From: CAXYVX01 sp049297855
GTDB taxonomy: Bacteria; Patescibacteriota; Saccharimonadia; Saccharimonadales; Saccharimonadaceae
DNA length: 5,627 nucleotides
Assembly: GCA_049297855.1 (NCBI GenBank)
Contig: JBAQVB010000067.1
Location: 1 to 5,627, forward strand
Reading direction: 5' to 3'
Shown: positions 1 through 5,043 of the stretch, piece by piece
How the letters are laid out: every line of letters begins with the position of its first letter
Position numbering within the stretch: the first letter of the stretch is position 1
The notes under the pieces: model-generated
What the model saw: only the letters and a program-made list of their open reading frames with translations
What the model was told of the DNA's origin: nothing
Database searches by the model: none
Program-made: the position numbers and the translations under genes

Positions 1-338
1 TTGAATCGTATAAGGTGGATAACCAAGGGACTATCACTGCATACAGTGTTCAATCAAGCGCTCAAAGGATTGTTCATGGTGGTACTGGATCTTTCAATGA
101 TGTGAATCTGGGGGCTTATGTGGTTGATAAAGTGTCAAGATCTGCAACAGATATATATGTATGGAATACGGGCAATGTCGGTCTAAAGTATTATGATACT
201 TATCCCGATCATATTCTTATTTACTTAGATTATAGTTGTGCTCTAGCTGGCAGCAGCCAACTTGCATTTACTCCAGGTGTCGATGCTGTATCCGAGCGGT
301 TGTCTAGCGGTCAGATTTTTTGTCAAAACGCCAGCTAG
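1..338 (+). CDS. 3' part of an unrecognised, probably exported protein
   Basis: The frame is open from the left edge (first full codon at base 3) to a TAG at 336-338, so about 111 C-terminal residues are present and the true start lies outside the window. I do not recognise the family. The sequence is rich in Ser, Thr, Gly, Asn, Asp and Tyr with few Lys, for example GGTGSFNDVNLGAY and DIYVWNTGNVGLKYYDTYP, a composition typical of beta-rich surface or secreted domains. Two cysteines lie in the last third (YSCALAG and GQIFCQNAS); the second is four residues from the C-terminus. A pair like this could form a disulfide, as in the D-region of type IV pilins, but without the N-terminus a pilin call is only a guess. 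No transmembrane segment is visible. A GTG near the edge is an internal valine codon as far as can be seen, not a supported start. Confidence 0.6.
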   Translation, partial: ESYKVDNQGTITAYSVQSSAQRIVHGGTGSFNDVNLGAYVVDKVSRSATDIYVWNTGNVGLKYYDTYPDHILIYLDYSCALAGSSQLAFTPGVDAVSERLSSGQIFCQNAS

Positions 339-351
339 TCGGCACTGTTTT
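325..351 (+). terminator. weak hairpin over the stop codon of the first gene
   Basis: AAAACGCC (325-332) can pair with GGC plus GTTTT (341-343 and 347-351) around an 8-nt loop, with a 3-nt bulge ACT. The stop codon lies in the loop. The 3' arm is U-rich and A/T-rich sequence follows, so it could act as a poor intrinsic terminator. The stem has only three G-C pairs in a row, so this is a weak call. Confidence 0.25.
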
Positions 352-439
352 AGAAAAATTGGTTGGTTTATTTTGCGCACGTAGTCATTCTTTTGGATTT
401 ACCCTAGGCGGTGGGTCACTTCGATGCTATTTTGTATAG

Positions 440-468
440 TAGGCAGATTCCTAATAAATTGGTATAAT
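440..468 (+). promoter_or_regulatory. promoter of the bPH gene, leaderless type
   Basis: An exact TATAAT lies at 463-468, preceded by GG. A poor -35 (TAGGCA, 440-445) sits 17 bp upstream. The ATG of the bPH gene begins only 8 bases after the last base of the -10, which is where transcription normally starts. The mRNA is therefore expected to begin at or within a base or two of the start codon. Confidence 0.65.
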
Positions 469-475
469 ATAAGGC

Positions 476-1051
476 ATGAGTAGTAGCGAATTCGAGGGTC
501 AACACGACGGTGAACGCGTCCTATTCGTCTTTCGATGTCATGCTATCACTATGCGCAAAGGGTTTTATGGTTTGTTGCTTGGTTTATTGGCCGGTAGTCT
601 GCTAGGATATGGTTTCGCGGCGGTTAATCATGATGCGATCGGCGTTTTATGGGGATTACTAATTGGCCTGGTCGTTGGTGGATTGTATTTGCTTTACCAG
701 TGGATGAAGTGGCACTTTTCTATCTTTATTGTAACAAACGAGCGTATTCGGCGCCATGATCAACGCGGCCTGTTTACCAAAAGCGTGATTGACTTGAATT
801 TGGACAACATCAAAAACATCAGCTATAATGTGCCGGGATTTACAGCTGAAATTTTCGGATTTGGCACGCTCGTTTTGCAAACCGTCGTGGGCGACTTGGT
901 AGTCCATCGCGTCGAACGGGTCGGTAAGGTTTATAATGGACTATCGGACGCAGTGAGAAACGCCGGTGGCGAACTGCACACCACGACGCCAATAATCGAC
1001 AATGATATTGACGCCGCGACGAATAAAAGGAGAGTAGAGAACGATGAATAA
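476..1051 (+). CDS. membrane protein with bacterial PH domain (bPH2/YdbT-like)
   Basis: 191 residues. Two hydrophobic segments at about 29-50 and 55-77 form a helical hairpin, followed by a cytoplasmic bacterial pleckstrin-homology domain at about 78-163. The domain shows the usual landmarks: FIVTNERIRRHDQRGLF at 84-100, then the L-x-L-x-x-I-x-N-I strand near 107-115, and a later GFGTLVLQT strand near 128-136. The residues before the first helix (VLFVFRCHAITMRKG) also fit this family. The last 28 residues are charged and look disordered. The family is common in Gram-positive and CPR genomes and its biochemical role is not established; binding to membrane or envelope partners is the usual assumption. 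No Shine-Dalgarno at a usable distance precedes the start, and the -10 is almost adjacent, so translation is probably leaderless. The last 8 bases overlap the next gene, suggesting coupled expression with an envelope foldase. Confidence 0.85.
   Translation: MSSSEFEGQHDGERVLFVFRCHAITMRKGFYGLLLGLLAGSLLGYGFAAVNHDAIGVLWGLLIGLVVGGLYLLYQWMKWHFSIFIVTNERIRRHDQRGLFTKSVIDLNLDNIKNISYNVPGFTAEIFGFGTLVLQTVVGDLVVHRVERVGKVYNGLSDAVRNAGGELHTTTPIIDNDIDAATNKRRVENDE
1026..1032 (+). promoter_or_regulatory. ribosome binding site deciding the foldase start
   Basis: AAAGGAG lies inside the end of the bPH gene, 11 nt before the ATG at 1044. It supports that ATG over the next in-frame ATG at 1146, whose GGAG is only 2 nt away and too close to work. 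Confidence 0.65.
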
Positions 1052-2201
1052 ATTTATTTGCAAACACACTGTAACGCACCGATCCAAATCGATCAGCGAC
1101 GATAATAAAGGTGTAAAGCATTTTGTTGGCAAAGCTATTGGAGCTATGAAACCGAAAAATCTTTTATTGAAAAACACTCATCACAAATCGTTGAGCCGGC
1201 AAAAGGCTTTTCCGAAACTAACCGACGATACGATTGAAAAATACCGCGAAGCAATTTTGGCCGGCGGGCGCAAATTCAAATATCCGGTTCAGGCTAATAA
1301 ACATCGTATCCTCATTATCAGTTTGGCGTCGGTCGTTCTAACTTTGTTGATTTTTGTCGGTTGGATTTATGCGATGTTATACCACGTGCAATCGAGTGCT
1401 GATTTTTATTATGACGTGGTGCGCATAGCGCCACTACCGGTGGCGCGCGTCGACGATCAATCCGTTAACTACGGCGATTATCTGCGGCGCTTACGGGCGG
1501 ATGTCTACTATTACGCTGCGCAGGAAAATAATAATTTATTAAAAAAGACTAATCGAAGCGAGCTGGATTACAATAAACGCAAAGATCTTAATGCCGCCGA
1601 ATTATCGGCTTATGCTCAAAAAATTGCCACAGCGCGCGGTTTGACGGTTAGCGAAGGCGACGTCACCGCAGCCATCAATGATCAGCTAACTAACGAAAAA
1701 ATTGATCAACCGACGCTGGCGCGGACGCTGAAATTGTATTATAACTGGTCGATGGATGAATATCGCGATGCCATTCATTCGCAGCTCTTGATTAAAAAAG
1801 TTAGTTTTGCGATCGATCAACGCGCCAAAGCTAAGGCCGACTCGATTTATCGTCAATTAGCGAATGGCGCCGATTTTTCAAGCTTGGCGAAAAACCAGAG
1901 TGATAATAGCGCTTCGCGTGCCAGTGGCGGTGAAATCGATGGAACGGCTAAAGATGATAGCTTGCCGTTCATCTTAGCTAAGAAAATGCAAGTCGGACAA
2001 ACATCACGGCCCACTGAATCGTCTGACAACAGTTTAAGCTATATAATAGTTAAACTGATTTCGCGTGACGGTGACCGTGTCAAGGTCGGTTTAATCCAAA
2101 TCGACCTTAAACAACTGTCCGACGATTTTAATCAGCTACGTCGGGATCATAAAATTACCGAATACATTAGCATACCGCACAGCAATAGTTTTAATCAATA
2201 A
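1044..2201 (+). CDS. membrane-anchored SurA/PrsA-like parvulin-family foldase
   Basis: 385 residues. Residues 1-87 are a basic Lys/Arg/His-rich cytoplasmic tail, 88-112 are a single transmembrane anchor (ending in LLIFVGWIYAMLY), and the rest should lie outside the membrane. Residues about 130-255 resemble a SurA_N-type chaperone region, opening with PVARVDDQSVNYGDYLRRL. Residues about 256-340 follow the parvulin/PpiC pattern: AKADSIYRQLANGADFSSLAK, then a Ser/Asn stretch, GGEIDG, then LSYIIVKLI. The expected role is folding or quality control of exported proteins. The two histidines usual in active parvulins (a H-I-L entry strand and a G-Y-H-I exit strand) are not seen; the exit strand reads SYIIVKL. 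Prolyl isomerase activity is therefore doubtful, and a chaperone role is as likely. It overlaps the bPH gene by 8 bp, and its TAA is followed within two bases by a tRNA promoter, with no terminator between. Confidence 0.8.
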   Translation: MNKFICKHTVTHRSKSISDDNKGVKHFVGKAIGAMKPKNLLLKNTHHKSLSRQKAFPKLTDDTIEKYREAILAGGRKFKYPVQANKHRILIISLASVVLTLLIFVGWIYAMLYHVQSSADFYYDVVRIAPLPVARVDDQSVNYGDYLRRLRADVYYYAAQENNNLLKKTNRSELDYNKRKDLNAAELSAYAQKIATARGLTVSEGDVTAAINDQLTNEKIDQPTLARTLKLYYNWSMDEYRDAIHSQLLIKKVSFAIDQRAKAKADSIYRQLANGADFSSLAKNQSDNSASRASGGEIDGTAKDDSLPFILAKKMQVGQTSRPTESSDNSLSYIIVKLISRDGDRVKVGLIQIDLKQLSDDFNQLRRDHKITEYISIPHSNSFNQ

Positions 2202-2202
2202 G

Positions 2203-2231
2203 TTGAACTCGGCGCGCCAATCTGGTATAAT
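2203..2231 (+). promoter_or_regulatory. strong promoter for the tRNA-Gly/tRNA-Thr operon
   Basis: TTGAAC (2203-2208) and TATAAT (2226-2231) are separated by exactly 17 bp, with TGG just before the -10. Transcription should start near 2238, about 17 nt before the mature 5' end of tRNA-Gly. The -35 begins one base after the TAA of the foldase gene. Confidence 0.85.
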
Positions 2232-2350
2232 TTAGGCGGTTTGCGAGAGGTTTTGCGGGTGTCGTATAGCGGTAATATGTAACCTTCCCAAGGTTGAGAT
2301 CAGAGTCCGACTCTCTGCACCCGCACCATATTGGTATTTGGCGCCGAGTT
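2206..2350. repeat. 10-bp inverted repeat bracketing tRNA-Gly
   Basis: AACTCGGCGC (2206-2215) is the exact reverse complement of GCGCCGAGTT (2341-2350). The left arm overlaps the -35 of the tRNA promoter; the right arm ends 6 bp before tRNA-Thr. Weaker similarity continues inward (CCAAT against CCAAAT on the opposite strand). Because the left arm lies upstream of the predicted start of transcription, this is a DNA-level repeat, not an RNA stem of the tRNA transcript. Confidence 0.7.
2255..2328 (+). tRNA. tRNA-Gly (anticodon CCC), atypical T-loop
   Basis: 74 nt with the CCA end encoded (2326-2328). The acceptor stem GCGGGTG (2255-2261) pairs fully with CACCCGC (2318-2324). The anticodon stem TAACC/GGTTG encloses TTCCCAA with anticodon CCC at 2287-2289. 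The T-stem CAGAG/CTCTG is perfect. Odd points: the T-loop is TCCGACT, so position 55 (base 2307) is C where nearly all tRNAs have U; position 9 is C; the D-stem GTAT/ATAT has no G-C pair. The D-loop AGCGGTA keeps the usual GG. The discriminator (2325) is A, whereas most bacterial tRNA-Gly have U, which would fit a eukaryote/archaea-like alpha2 glycyl-tRNA synthetase. It is the first product of the operon promoter at 2203-2231. Confidence 0.88.
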
Positions 2351-2356
2351 GTTAAT

Positions 2357-2432
2357 GCCACTTTAGCTCAGTTGGTAGAGCGCGGCTTTCGTAAAGCTGA
2401 GGTCTGCGGTTCAAACCCGCAAAGTGGCTCCA
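2357..2432 (+). tRNA. tRNA-Thr (anticodon CGT)
   Basis: 76 nt with encoded CCA (2430-2432). The acceptor stem GCCACTT pairs with AAGTGGC, D-arm GCTC/GAGC has a standard loop AGTTGGTA, and the anticodon stem CGGCT/AGCTG encloses TTCGTAA with anticodon CGT at 2390-2392, reading ACG codons. The T-arm TGCGG/CCGCA has a canonical TTCAAAC loop. It lies 28 nt behind tRNA-Gly and should be cotranscribed with it. Its 3' end is only 8 nt before the start codon of a protein gene, so 3' processing of the tRNA also creates the mRNA 5' end. Confidence 0.93.
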
Positions 2433-2440
2433 TAAATTGT

Positions 2441-2824
2441 ATGAAACCAAGTGAATTAAAAAAGAGTTTTTTTGCGGCACTTCACAGTCGTATGTTTGTT
2501 AGTCTCTGGATTTTGCTGTTTTTGCAAGCGCTAGCGCTGATTTTGATAATTCTCACACACCCGCACGGCAGTCTAACGATTCAGGCGCATTGCGACGTTG
2601 TCGGTTCGGTGCCGGTGTGTAATTTTGCTGAGGTGTCTTGGTCCTACATCTTTTATTTTGCTGGTTTTGCGGTTTTGCTATTTTTGTTAGACGCGCTGAT
2701 CAGTTTACGGCTTTTAGACACTAAGGGTCGCCACTTCGCGATTGTCTACCTCTGGATAGCGGTCGTTGTGATGGCGATTGTCACGGCGCTGATTATTGGT
2801 ATTCTTCACACGATTGGATATTAA
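2441..2824 (+). CDS. small three-helix membrane protein, function unknown
   Basis: 127 residues starting at the ATG 8 nt after tRNA-Thr; an earlier in-frame ATG at 2294 would read through both tRNA bodies and is discarded. Hydrophobic segments lie at about 18-38, 69-87 and 101-122. Charge distribution (KPSELKK and HSR before helix 1, DTKGRH between helices 2 and 3) places the N-terminus inside and the loop 39-68 outside. That loop holds two cysteines (C51 and C60, in CDVVGSVPVC) that could form a disulfide. I do not recognise the family. There is no Shine-Dalgarno in the 8-nt gap, so translation is expected to be near-leaderless after tRNA cleavage. The stop TAA is one base before the glycosyltransferase start, implying coupled translation and perhaps a shared role in envelope glycan assembly. 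Confidence 0.75.
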   Translation: MKPSELKKSFFAALHSRMFVSLWILLFLQALALILIILTHPHGSLTIQAHCDVVGSVPVCNFAEVSWSYIFYFAGFAVLLFLLDALISLRLLDTKGRHFAIVYLWIAVVVMAIVTALIIGILHTIGY

Positions 2825-2825
2825 G

Positions 2826-4529
2826 ATGAATCACATTAAGCAAACTGACCTGGAAATCCCGCTAGGTAAACGCACGTCCAAGTATCGTTTTTTTGAGATT
2901 GTGCCGGCCTGTTTGTCGATCGGCGCCATCGTTTTGTTATTGGCGTTGAGTTTGGTGTCGCCAACATTGGCCGCATTGTATGTTTTATTGCTGGTTATCA
3001 TGACCTTTGTCCGGGCGGTGGCTGTCGCTTATCGCACTATCCAGGGCAGCGTAATGCGCCATAAATTTGCGCGTCTATCGTGGGATCAATTATTGGAACA
3101 ATTGGAACATCCTAAAATGTCATTAAAGAAATTGGTCATGCCATCTGATGATTCGAATCGTGGTTTTTTTATGCGTGATCACGCTAAAAATCTTACTAGA
3201 ATAGCGAATCAGCCGGTCGATTTTCCGAAACCGAGTGGCATGTATCAAGGCATCGTCATTGCGCTTTATAACGAAAGCTATGAAATATTGCGACCGACAC
3301 TCGAAGCGATCGCCGCTAATAATTTTGATCATCAGCGAATGTTTGTCGTGATAGCTTATGAAGCGCGTGGCGGTGCTGCGGCGCAAAAAACTGTGGCCGA
3401 GGCGCGTAAACAATTCGCCGGTAAATTTGGCGCTTTTTTAGCCATTGAACATCCGGCCAAGCTACCCAACGAGATAGCAGGCAAGGGTGCTAATATAACT
3501 TTTGCGGGGCGCCAGCTGTCTCGTTTTGTGGCCGGTGAAACCGTCCAAGGTCAACGCTTACCACAAAAAATAAATCCGAAACACGTCATTGTCACGACGT
3601 TTGATTGCGATAATCGTCCCAGCTCGCAATTTTTTACTAGTCTGACGTATGAATTTATCGTACGCGAGAATCGTCAGCAAATTGCCTTACAGCCGCTGTG
3701 CCTTTTTAACAATAATATTTGGGATGTACCGGCACCGATTCGCGTGATTGCGACTGGCAACTCATTTTTTAATATTATTGGCGCCATGCGACCGTATACA
3801 TTGCGCAATTTCGCTTGCCATTCCCAAGGGCTATGGGCGCTGGAGCAGATGGATTTTTGGAGTAAACGCACGGTGGTTGAGGACGGCCATCAGTTTTGGC
3901 GGTCGTATTTTTATTTTAATGGCGATTATGAAGTTGTGCCGTTTCACGCCACGGTTGGTCAGGATGCCGTCTGGGTCGGTAGCTATCGACGCTCGCTCAA
4001 GGCACAATTCATTCAATTGCGGCGCTGGACATATGGTGCGAGTGATGTGCCGTACGTGGCAAATCTTGGTTTTTCGCGAAAATTTAAAGGTTCGAAAGTT
4101 GATATTTTTGCTAAGTTTTGTCGTCTGCTCGAGGGTCACGTGTCGTTAGCCGCTTTGGCGCCGATTGTGGCGCTGGGCGGTTTCGCGCCACTGTATCTCA
4201 ATCCGCTGGCGGCGCACAATTCGATCGTCGTTAACGATTTGCCGTTGATTGTTTCGCACATTCAGCAGATTGCTATGGTCGGAGTTTTGATTACGATTTT
4301 CTTTTCGCTGTTTTTGTTACCGCCACGTCCCAAAAATTATCGTCGTTCCCGCAATATCCTCATGATTTTGCAATGGATTTTAATGCCCCTAACCGCTATC
4401 TGCTATTGGTCAGCGGCATCCTATATTTCACAAGTTCGCTTAGCGACGGCGCATTATATGGGCAAGTTTGATGTAACTGAAAAGCGTAAAAAAATAGTGA
4501 CATCACGTCACACCAAAAGTCGTCATTGA
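2826..4529 (+). CDS. membrane GT2-family glycosyltransferase, cellulose-synthase-like layout
   Basis: 567 residues. The ATG at 2826 is chosen over the in-frame one at 2796, which would overlap the previous gene by 29 bp; from 2826 the gap is a single base. Two hydrophobic segments (about 26-47 and 50-68) precede a cytoplasmic GT-A catalytic domain at about 140-410. It opens with GIVIALYNES (142-151), carries FDCDNRP (259-265) as the metal/nucleotide-sugar DxD site, VEDGHQFW (351-358) as the catalytic E-D motif, and QLRRW (397-401), the QxxRW signature of processive GT2 enzymes. Further hydrophobic segments follow at about 437-458, 472-499 and 511-534, then a basic tail. Polymerisation and export of a cell-surface polysaccharide is the family-based expectation; the sugar is unknown. 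Three C-terminal helices would put the basic tail outside, so the true topology is uncertain. It ends with TGA, showing that UGA is a stop here. Confidence 0.88.
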   Translation: MNHIKQTDLEIPLGKRTSKYRFFEIVPACLSIGAIVLLLALSLVSPTLAALYVLLLVIMTFVRAVAVAYRTIQGSVMRHKFARLSWDQLLEQLEHPKMSLKKLVMPSDDSNRGFFMRDHAKNLTRIANQPVDFPKPSGMYQGIVIALYNESYEILRPTLEAIAANNFDHQRMFVVIAYEARGGAAAQKTVAEARKQFAGKFGAFLAIEHPAKLPNEIAGKGANITFAGRQLSRFVAGETVQGQRLPQKINPKHVIVTTFDCDNRPSSQFFTSLTYEFIVRENRQQIALQPLCLFNNNIWDVPAPIRVIATGNSFFNIIGAMRPYTLRNFACHSQGLWALEQMDFWSKRTVVEDGHQFWRSYFYFNGDYEVVPFHATVGQDAVWVGSYRRSLKAQFIQLRRWTYGASDVPYVANLGFSRKFKGSKVDIFAKFCRLLEGHVSLAALAPIVALGGFAPLYLNPLAAHNSIVVNDLPLIVSHIQQIAMVGVLITIFFSLFLLPPRPKNYRRSRNILMILQWILMPLTAICYWSAASYISQVRLATAHYMGKFDVTEKRKKIVTSRHTKSRH

Positions 4530-4575
4530 GATATGTTTCGAATTGACGACTGACTGCTTGATGTTTTCAATTCGA
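4518..4575 (+). repeat. two overlapping inverted repeats at the glycosyltransferase 3' end
   Basis: Pair A: AGTCGTCA (4518-4525) with TGACGACT (4544-4551), placing the stop codon in the loop. Pair B: TCGAATTGA (4538-4546) with TCAATTCGA (4567-4575). Both pairs are perfect and share bases 4544-4546, so only one stem can form fully at a time. No clear U-tract follows either stem, so neither is a standard intrinsic terminator; 3'-end stabilisation, a Rho-like stop or a protein site are open possibilities. Confidence 0.6.
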
Positions 4576-4631
4576 TTAATAGCCCGCGCTGTATCATCGT
4601 AGGATAAATGGGTCGGGTGTCTTGTTTTGAT

Positions 4632-4678
4632 AAAACTAAAAACCCCGCCGCTTTAGCATTTCTGCGTTTGGGGCGGGG
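4632..4678 (-). terminator. strong intrinsic terminator of the minus-strand small unit
   Basis: On the minus strand CCCCGCC (4678-4672) pairs with GGCGGGG (4649-4643), and TTTTT AG TTTT follows (4642-4632). Within the loop, GCA-GAAA-TGC can form a second small stem with a GNRA tetraloop. The U-tract is on the minus strand only, so the direction is clear. It may also slow plus-strand transcripts from the glycosyltransferase operon, but the plus strand has only a distant run of six T (4694-4699). Confidence 0.8.
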
Positions 4679-4744
4679 GAAATTAATTAACTATTTTTTG
4701 GTCGTTCCTGAGATGATATAACTCGGAGGTCGCTATAGCCGAAA

Positions 4745-4819
4745 CTATTCGCTAACTTCGTACCAAATGTGGAACTGTGATAGCGCGGATTTCTTCACGC
4801 TAGTTTGCTTTGTCGCCAT
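4745..4819 (-). CDS. possible 24-residue small protein
   Basis: ATG at 4819-4817 and TAG at 4747-4745. The peptide begins MATKQTSVKKSALS and ends QFHIWYEVSE: a basic Ser/Lys/Thr-rich first half and a second half with four consecutive bulky residues of different kinds (H, I, W, Y) and acidic ends. The start lies 11 nt downstream of an exact TATAAT, so the mRNA would have a leader of only about 6 nt, similar to the near-leaderless bPH gene. No Shine-Dalgarno is present. The other two frames of the transcript close within a few codons. With so few codons, chance cannot be excluded and the RNA itself may be the product. Confidence 0.35.
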   Translation of the reverse strand: MATKQTSVKKSALSQFHIWYEVSE

Positions 4820-4829
4820 CGCGCTCGTT

Positions 4830-4858
4830 ATTATAGCAAAGTCGATAATACGTGTCAA
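4830..4858 (-). promoter_or_regulatory. exact-consensus promoter of the minus-strand small unit
   Basis: Read on the minus strand: TTGACA (4858-4853), 17-bp spacer, TATAAT (4835-4830). Both hexamers match the sigma-70/SigA consensus at all positions with optimal spacing, the best promoter in the window. Confidence 0.85.
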
Positions 4859-4868
4859 TAGTTGAATC

Positions 4869-4898
4869 TTGGCCACTTTATATCACATTTAGTATAAT
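4869..4898 (+). promoter_or_regulatory. divergent plus-strand promoter
   Basis: TTGGCC (4869-4874), 18-bp spacer, exact TATAAT (4893-4898). Its -35 is 10 bp from the -35 of the minus-strand promoter, so the two are back to back. What it transcribes is unclear: only a 16-codon ORF follows, then AT-rich sequence and an inverted repeat before the tRNA-Val promoter. Confidence 0.55.
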
Positions 4899-4902
4899 TC
4901 AT

Positions 4903-4953
4903 ATGAAAAACTCAAAAATAATCGGTGGAAAAGTTGCGTACAATATCCATTAA
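4903..4953 (+). CDS. very short ORF behind the divergent promoter (16 residues)
   Basis: ATG four bases after a TATAAT, reading MKNSKIIGGKVAYNIH and a TAA stop. The closeness to the -10 resembles the leaderless arrangement at the bPH gene, but here the ATG is slightly too near for a normal start of transcription. Length and AT-richness make a chance ORF likely. Confidence 0.15.
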   Translation: MKNSKIIGGKVAYNIH

Positions 4954-5012
4954 CAGAGTAAAAACTTAATTATATTGGTCAAATACAACCAAATAATTCC
5001 TGTGGAAAAGTT
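4925..5012. repeat. repeated 11-mer resembling DnaA boxes in an AT-rich tract
   Basis: GTGGAAAAGTT occurs at 4925-4935 and 5002-5012. Read on the other strand the second copy gives TTTTCCACA, which fits the relaxed DnaA box TTWTNCACA; the first gives TTTTCCACC, one mismatch. Partial relatives lie at 4769-4777 (TGTGGAACT) and 5023-5030 (GTGGAATT). All face the same way in sequence that is clearly more AT-rich than the genes. No dnaA, dnaN or rpmH is present, so calling this an origin is not justified. Confidence 0.4.
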
Positions 5013-5043
5013 ATCTTAAAAAGTGGAATTCGGACGATGGGAA

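Larger units (their letters stand above)
4632..4825 (-). ncRNA. predicted ~190-nt minus-strand transcript (small RNA or small mRNA)
   Basis: A perfect-consensus promoter and a strong terminator on the same strand define a transcript from about 4825 to about 4632. It does not match the hallmarks of SRP RNA, tmRNA or RNase P RNA that I would recognise. The 5' part holds a 24-codon ORF starting about 6 nt from the predicted 5' end. The roughly 65 nt after its stop contain a GCTATAGC palindrome (4732-4739) and a bulged stem (CCT-cc-GAG with CTCAGG). No minus-strand gene follows the terminator, because the next gene is the convergent glycosyltransferase. The unit is therefore self-contained and not a leader or attenuator. 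Confidence 0.5.

Noticed and set aside
659..1177. Minus-strand open frames opposite the bPH gene
   Set aside because: No family resemblance, no promoter or ribosome site; they are shadows of a well-supported plus-strand gene.
2294..2440. Upstream in-frame extension of the three-helix membrane protein
   Set aside because: It would translate across the tRNA-Gly 3' half and the whole of tRNA-Thr; both tRNAs fold convincingly, so the ATG at 2441 is the start.
2796..2825. Earlier ATG for the glycosyltransferase
   Set aside because: It overlaps the preceding gene by 29 bp; the ATG at 2826, one base after that gene's stop, gives the expected coupled spacing.
3123..4149. Open frames on both strands within the glycosyltransferase
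   Set aside because: They lie wholly inside a gene with clear GT2 motifs and have no recognisable features.
4643..4678. The GC-rich hairpin as a plus-strand terminator for the glycosyltransferase operon
   Set aside because: The adjacent U-tract exists only on the minus strand; on the plus strand the stem is followed by GGAAATTAATTAA.
4679..4744. Continuation of the small minus-strand ORF by UAG readthrough
   Set aside because: Reading on meets three TAG codons in a short span, with no sign of suppressor use; the downstream codons overlap RNA structure and the terminator.
4903..4953. 16-residue ORF as a firm gene
   Set aside because: Too short, in AT-rich DNA, and its ATG is only 4 bases from the -10. 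Listed with very low confidence because of the promoter.
4860..5040. Replication origin (oriC)
   Set aside because: Only one full and one near DnaA-box match, and no dnaA, dnaN, rpmH or similar origin neighbours. Kept as a low-interest observation.
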